NCBI GenBank assembly: GCA_022453515.1
Contig: JAJNNY010000048.1
Coordinates: forward strand, 186,001 to 250,000
Source of the DNA: Astrocystis sublimbata
Taxonomy: Eukaryota > Ascomycota > Sordariomycetes > Xylariales > Xylariaceae
Reading direction: 5' to 3'
DNA length: 64,000 nucleotides
Shown here: in pieces, positions 59,732 through 64,000 of the stretch
Numbering within the stretch: the stretch's first letter is position 1
Layout of the letters: the number at the start of each line of letters is the position of its first letter
The notes under the pieces: model-generated
Told to the model about the DNA's origin: nothing
Seen by the model: only the letters and a program-made list of their open reading frames with translations
The model's database searches: none
Made by a program: the position numbers and the translations under genes

Positions 59732-60905
59732 GATAAGAGATACATTCACACCCGGAATGGCGAAGCTGTCAGCCATTTCCTCTTTTCCTGATTCCTACAG
59801 CTTCTTTCCTCCACTTTCCTGCTGCACTTCTTTCCTCATATATGCATTTTGTTGTTGTACCACCACCATCACCGAGTTTCGCGGCAAACAACCGCAGTCG
59901 CACCACGGGTCTCGAGAGACTCAACCACAAAAGCAAGGAGTTCTGGCATTTGCGCATTTGCATTGTTTGCATTTTCATGACACACACAACGAACGGCAAG
60001 GGGTTTTCGGCGGGCATCTGCATTTTCTGTTCCACGTCAGGAACACACACAGGGAGTTCAACTCAGCATTTGCACACGGTCACACACGGCCACACGGCGC
60101 TTATAGAGCTGCTTTGAATGATACCCCCAAGATACCCTTTGCTTTTAGAATTTTGTTTAGAATCTTGGTTTAGAATTTTGGCGTTACGGATGGAAAAAGG
60201 GAACAGGGAACAGGGAGGAAAAGGGGAATGGGTAATGGAAAAGGGAACAGGTATATACCAAATCGCAGCCATGGTTGTTGGCGCACAAAAGGGAACACGA
60301 TTCCCGCATTTGGCAAGGGGGAGGATGTTTTGCTTTGTTTTTGTTAATGGTTTCGGATGGAACGGAGCTTCTGTTTGCTCTGCTCTGGGAATGGTCCTGG
60401 ATGTTCCACGGTGGATTGACGTCCACGATTTTCGCGATGTGTTCAGAATTTGCTTCTTGTCGATTTTCGACGGGAGGGGGAATGTTCGGAGTTTTCTGAT
60501 TTACATTGATGGTCACTTGCTCGAGTCTGCACATGAGTTGCGACGAGCTGGGTGATGAAGAGGTTACAGGAAGTTACGATGGAAGTCATGTATACGAGGG
60601 GATGTCCCGAGATACGAGGGGATGTCCCGAGATACGAACTGCCCGACTTTACGATCGTACTTAATAATTCCTGACCTCAAATAATATTTTCCTCAATCAT
60701 CATTGTGGTCTCGTGATTGTGAATTGCAGCATCCTACTTTACAGAAACACTGACTCGTCACAGGATGTGTCAAGTAAAAGATATCACGCGGTGCTTTTTC
60801 TACTTGCGGCTGAAGAAACCGTAGTAGCGATCTAGTCAACATTGTTCGTTCACTCAAGCTCCGACTGCATGTCCAATATCCAGAATGTCCACCTGAGGTT
60901 TCGAC
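59732..60905. other. Intergenic after Asn-rich gene
   Basis: About 1.17 kb. It includes the 3' UTR of the Asn-rich gene, a GGGAACAGGGAA-type purine run at 60198-60230 and a 20-bp tandem duplication (60591-60637). No gene is called. Confidence 0.5.
60591..60637. repeat. 20-bp tandem repeat, 2.3 copies
   Basis: The unit GATACGAGGGGATGTCCCGA occurs at 60591-60610 (first base T instead of G) and 60611-60630, followed by a partial copy GATACGA. It is in noncoding sequence. Confidence 0.9.
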
Positions 60906-61148
60906 TCAAGCCCACTGGAGTGTGTTCTCAGCAAACTCCCGCCCGTTCTCGATCACGGCTCCGTTTTCATGACAAAGGGTGTATAGCCCGGTGCGGGGGA
61001 CGCTTGACACAAGGTACGGACCCAGCAATGCGCGACCAGAGGACAAGTACACTCTGTCATTCACGCGAAATTTATTCTTCCGCTCCCAGTTAGCTAGAAG
61101 TCCGAGTCCAATCACATGACCGAATTGAGTCTTTAGACGTCGAACTTA
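60906..61148 (-). pseudogene. Fragment of a small beta-barrel-like fungal ORF
   Basis: A stop-to-stop frame of about 80 codons on the minus strand with no ATG. It reads through FRVNDRVYLSSG, ALLGPYLVSSVP, GLYTLCHENGAVIENG and EFAENTLQWA. The order (F-V-D-x-VY, GPY-V-VP, G-YTLC-ENG, NG-EF-E-L) resembles small modules common in fungal hypothetical and transposon-linked proteins, recalled rather than searched. With no start codon it is best treated as a relic or an unplaced 3' exon. Confidence 0.4.
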
Positions 61149-61775
61149 CACCCGCATACTGCTAGATCCGGGGTCTGCCCCCGGCATCAGTGCCGTCTCC
61201 TACGGCTACCGGCTTATCCTGGGACTTTGTGAGAATTCTGCAGCCTTCAGGGCGGCGGGGTTTCGTTCAACGCTACCTTGCGATCTTCGGACATTGTGGG
61301 CGAAACGGGGTCTTTCCTATGAATACGTGCTTGCCATGCACCAAGAGCCCGGTGCTGTTTTGTGATATGCGGGTGACAGTTGTTGAGAAAGAGAAGGTAG
61401 CAAATGACAGGGCCACCTCTCGGCTCCATCTTTATTATTCTTTTTCGACTTGTGTTGCCGCGAACCTTTTACCCCTCATTGCCTCGTTTGACATTGACTG
61501 GACATCAGTCAACCAGCTGAACATGCAACATTTGCAGCCAGTATTCCGAATACCTAGGTACTCCAAGATGGTTGGGTAAACTGCCCCTGCTCAGCTGCAG
61601 GCTCTGCATGGAGGCTGCATAGCCCGCTTCGATCGCTGGCCGATGTTGCAATAACGTAGGGGATAGGGAGCATGGGTATTTGCCCTAGGTACCCCAACTG
61701 TTTTCAAGAATTTTCAAGAGGATACACCTCTCTCGAGTCTCGTGCGTTTATATCTATACAAAAGAATTTGCGGAA
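61149..61775. other. Intergenic upstream of DUF6594 gene
   Basis: About 630 bp. It holds one TACCTAGGTA palindrome (61551-61560) and a second CCTAGGTACC word near 61684. A TTATATCTATACA stretch at 61749-61760 lies just upstream of the DUF6594 start. No gene was seen. Confidence 0.45.
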
Positions 61776-62832
61776 ATGTCTAATTCGCCCTCGCAATTAG
61801 AGAAACATTTTGGTGATCTAAAACTCCAAACCCATTGACCACTGGGCGACGCTGACTTGCTTGCAGTCGACAAGTTTCGGCCTGGCTACCCGCGGTATGC
61901 GGCTTTGCTCAACAGTCACAATTCTTTCCACAACTTCCGAGCTTTCAGAAGATTGCGATTGCGACTGTTACTTGCTAAACAAGATGAAATATCCGTGCTC
62001 GAGAGCAGACTGGACGAGATAGACTCGGCCGAACAGCGAGTTCTCTTCTTGGGTTGCATGCGCAGGGACACAAACGTCGATAGACAGCAAGCCCTTCAGA
62101 ACATCAAGCTAGCGATCTCAGAGTATGGTAAGGCAAGATAGGATGTGTACTAAACTAAACTGACACCGAGGCTAATTCGACTTTCGGACAGATGGGATGA
62201 TGTCGCAGTATCGAGCTACCACGTCTTTGCCAGCTGCCAGTCAGCGTGAGGTGCAAAATCTCCAAAACTGGATCGACGGGACAGGTTGTCTAGATCGAAG
62301 CGAATCTAGTTACTTGCAGTACAGCGGTGACCTAGTGAGCCTAAGTAGCTCAGGAGATACCTCTACGGAGTATATTGAAATGGCTGTCGAGGAATGCGTA
62401 TACTGGTTGGAAATAATGCTGGGTCGAGTAGGACGACTCACGGCCCCTAGTCTTCTGCCAAGCTAACCATGGCATCAGATCTTCCCAAACATTCGACTGG
62501 GGCGCTCAAGGGTCACAGAAGATGACAATGTTCTTCTATTGAGCCCCGTACTTCAAAAGCTTTGCCGTGCAATGACGATCACAGTCATCACCCTCATCAT
62601 TCTGGCACCTACAGTCTTGCTACTTGGCATCGCGAGCCCGGCTGTTCGCATTGCGGCCAGCATTCTCTCGGCAGCATTTTTCTTGGCGATTGTCTCATCC
62701 TTCACGCAAGCAAGGGCCGTTGAAGTTTTCGCTGCCGGCGCAAGGTAGGGAGACTCCCCTAGTTTTGATGTGGTTTAGCTAACCCTACCTAGCTACGCAG
62801 CTGTGTTGGTTGTTTTCACAGCGCCGAGGTGA
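61776..62832 (+). CDS. DUF6594 membrane protein
   Basis: Five exons (61776-61812, 61867-62127, 62192-62427, 62479-62744, 62793-62832) encode 279 residues; all junctions keep frame and the introns are only 48-64 bp. The N-terminus VDKFRPGYPRYAALLNS with FRRLRLRLLLAKQDEISVLE and the LFLGCMRRDTN block are typical of fungal DUF6594 proteins. The middle has LPAASQREVQNLQNWI. The C-terminus has two to three hydrophobic helices (TVITLIILAPTVLLLGIAS, AASILSAAFFLAIVSS, and the final SYAAVLVVFTAPR), also as in the family. These proteins are abundant in accessory fungal regions and have no known function. Exon 1 is tiny (12 codons and one base) and was set by the family start and phase. Confidence 0.85.
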
Positions 62833-62944
62833 TTCGATATGCTGGTTTCGATGTTGGGGGATCATCACTTTGGCCAACACCATTGTGCAGCGTATGTTTG
62901 CAGTCTGTTTCAAATGGCTCTCGAAAACGCAAAACACTGGCCTC

Positions 62945-64000
62945 TTATGTTAAGCATATACCTCTCTGAATCATGTTTATGACTTTGAGCTCAAAGGCTC
63001 TGGCCAATCGAGAACCTTTCTCGTTATCAGCATCGATACCAAACGTGGAGCTCAAGCATGTTGCGACTGCCGACTGATAGGACACGCCTGCGTAATGTGC
63101 AAGCCGTTCCGAGCAAGACCTTTGTAGCAACTTTTGAATCTCGCTACATTGGTATTTCTTGCTTCGGTCTAGCATGGACGAAGCCGTTTGCCATAGGCCT
63201 ATCTCTAGGAGTACTACACCGAGAGAGTATAAGTCATGAATCTTGCGATGGCCTTGACGCATAGTGCCTTGTCTACTGGGATGGAAGTAGACGCTGGATT
63301 CGATATCGTCCATAGGAGATACTATTGATGGGGCGTGATCCGGTCGCGAATACTCAAACCCCTGAAGAAAAGGATGTAGGTAGTCCAGTTGGCCAGTTGA
63401 CTTGGACTTAAATAACAAGATGTTATGACTATTGACTCCTTGATGCACCCAACCGACAGAATGCCACTTCTGGATCGCCATCGAGATACCCAGAGCGATA
63501 GCCATTCGATCATCCATAGAAGGCCTCGTTATAGATTTGGCTTTGCGAATCACCGAATGAAGATTCTGATAACTATTGTCCCCAATCTCATAGCCACTTG
63601 GGACCTCGAAGTAAAGGACAAACTTGTTCTCCAAAGGCCGGTGCTCCCACTGCAGGCATTTCAGAGCTCGGAAGCCGTTACTCTTGGGCGTACGTAATAA
63701 GTCTGCTAGCAGAGTGACGCGCGTTTTGAGGTTAGGTAGTTCGGCAGGATTGACATACGGCCCGTACTTCTTGTCCTCAACGATTGCGCCGCCATTTTCT
63801 GTGTCGTCTATGTAAAGCGAAGCATGATACTCCACTGTACGCGGTAACTCGGATTGAGAGATCATTTGACGCATTCTAAAGTTTTCCACGAGCCCTAGTC
63901 CACGCACGGTTTCGTCGTTGATCGCTTCTTCGATAGCTTGGTCCATGGAGGAATCGTCATTCTGCGCATCTAGCTCGCCAAGAAGATTTCGTTCGATGGT
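62945..64000 (-). CDS. HeLo-associated kinase-like (pseudokinase) protein, 5' partial
   Basis: The minus-strand frame is open from the stop at 62945 to the window edge (351 codons visible); the ATG at 63946 is internal. It is a protein-kinase-like domain of the kind fused to HeLo/prion-inhibition domains in fungi. Kinase-like landmarks are DDRMAIALGISMAIQKWHS (helix before the catalytic loop), GWVHQGVNSHNILLF (catalytic loop) and IHDLYSLGVVLLEIGLW (late lobe). The HRD Asp is replaced (HQG) although the loop Asn is kept, and the DFG position reads QGFEYSRPD. Catalysis is therefore unlikely. The N-terminal part that would carry the HeLo domain lies outside the window. Such proteins are linked to regulated cell death and heterokaryon incompatibility; that role is inferred here. 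Confidence 0.75.
   Translation of the reverse strand, partial: TIERNLLGELDAQNDDSSMDQAIEEAINDETVRGLGLVENFRMRQMISQSELPRTVEYHASLYIDDTENGGAIVEDKKYGPYVNPAELPNLKTRVTLLADLLRTPKSNGFRALKCLQWEHRPLENKFVLYFEVPSGYEIGDNSYQNLHSVIRKAKSITRPSMDDRMAIALGISMAIQKWHSVGWVHQGVNSHNILLFKSKSTGQLDYLHPFLQGFEYSRPDHAPSIVSPMDDIESSVYFHPSRQGTMRQGHRKIHDLYSLGVVLLEIGLWQTASSMLDRSKKYQCSEIQKLLQRSCSERLAHYAGVSYQSAVATCLSSTFGIDADNEKGSRLARAFELKVINMIQRGICLT

Overview
This window is nuclear DNA of a filamentous ascomycete (Pezizomycotina, most likely Sordariomycetes). The evidence is short GT-AG introns with internal CTAAC/CTAAT branch sites, two Zn(II)2Cys6 regulators, a HET-C2-type glycolipid transfer protein, a fungal Nup49 and Fip1, a Fot1/pogo transposon relic with RIP-like decay, and a HeLo-associated pseudokinase-like protein. 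I rebuilt gene models by hand from reading frame, splice sites and phase. All complete spliced models keep frame across every junction.

Layout. 1-1661 (+): 3' end of a peroxisomal-type glycerol-3-phosphate/DHAP acyltransferase. 1873-2697 (-): DUF1772 membrane protein. 3289-5642 (-): nine-exon secreted beta-lactamase-like hydrolase. 7102-8163 (+): intronless protein resembling a Ulp1 protease that has lost catalytic residues. 9404-10274 (-): secreted protein. 11924-12802 (-): HET-C2-like GLTP. 14607-17644 (+): phospholipase D. 18353-19573 (-) and 21073-21829 (+): the two vitamin B6 synthase subunits, PDX1 and PDX2, diverging from a 1.5-kb spacer. 21886-23634 (-): METTL16-type RNA m6A methyltransferase. 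24634-27834 (-): Zn2Cys6 regulator with unusually long introns. 27835-34813: a gene-poor stretch of 7 kb. 34814-37606 (-): DUF4140/DUF4139 protein carrying a nucleoporin-like FG/GLFG tract. 38495-39969 (+): second Zn2Cys6 regulator, whose zinc cluster is split by a GC-AG intron. 41434-42501 (+): Gln-rich membrane protein. 42983-44674 (-) and 45382-46550 (+): Nup49 and Fip1, divergent.

From about 46.6 kb to the end the window looks accessory: long gene-poor stretches, a 1.83-kb Fot1/pogo-like element with intact 27-bp terminal inverted repeats and TA target duplication but a wrecked transposase, a lineage-specific Asn-rich AT-hook-like protein, a small gene relic, a DUF6594 membrane protein, and a kinase-like protein running off the right edge.

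Functional links: PDX1 and PDX2 together make pyridoxal 5'-phosphate. The acyltransferase, GLTP and phospholipase D all act on membrane lipids, though nothing shows that they are co-regulated. Fip1, Nup49 and METTL16 act in RNA processing and export. The most unusual observations are the FG-repeat insertion in the DUF4139 protein, the Ulp1-like pseudoenzyme, the GC-AG intron inside a zinc cluster, and a 10-bp palindrome (TACCTAGGTA) occurring seven times, all outside genes.
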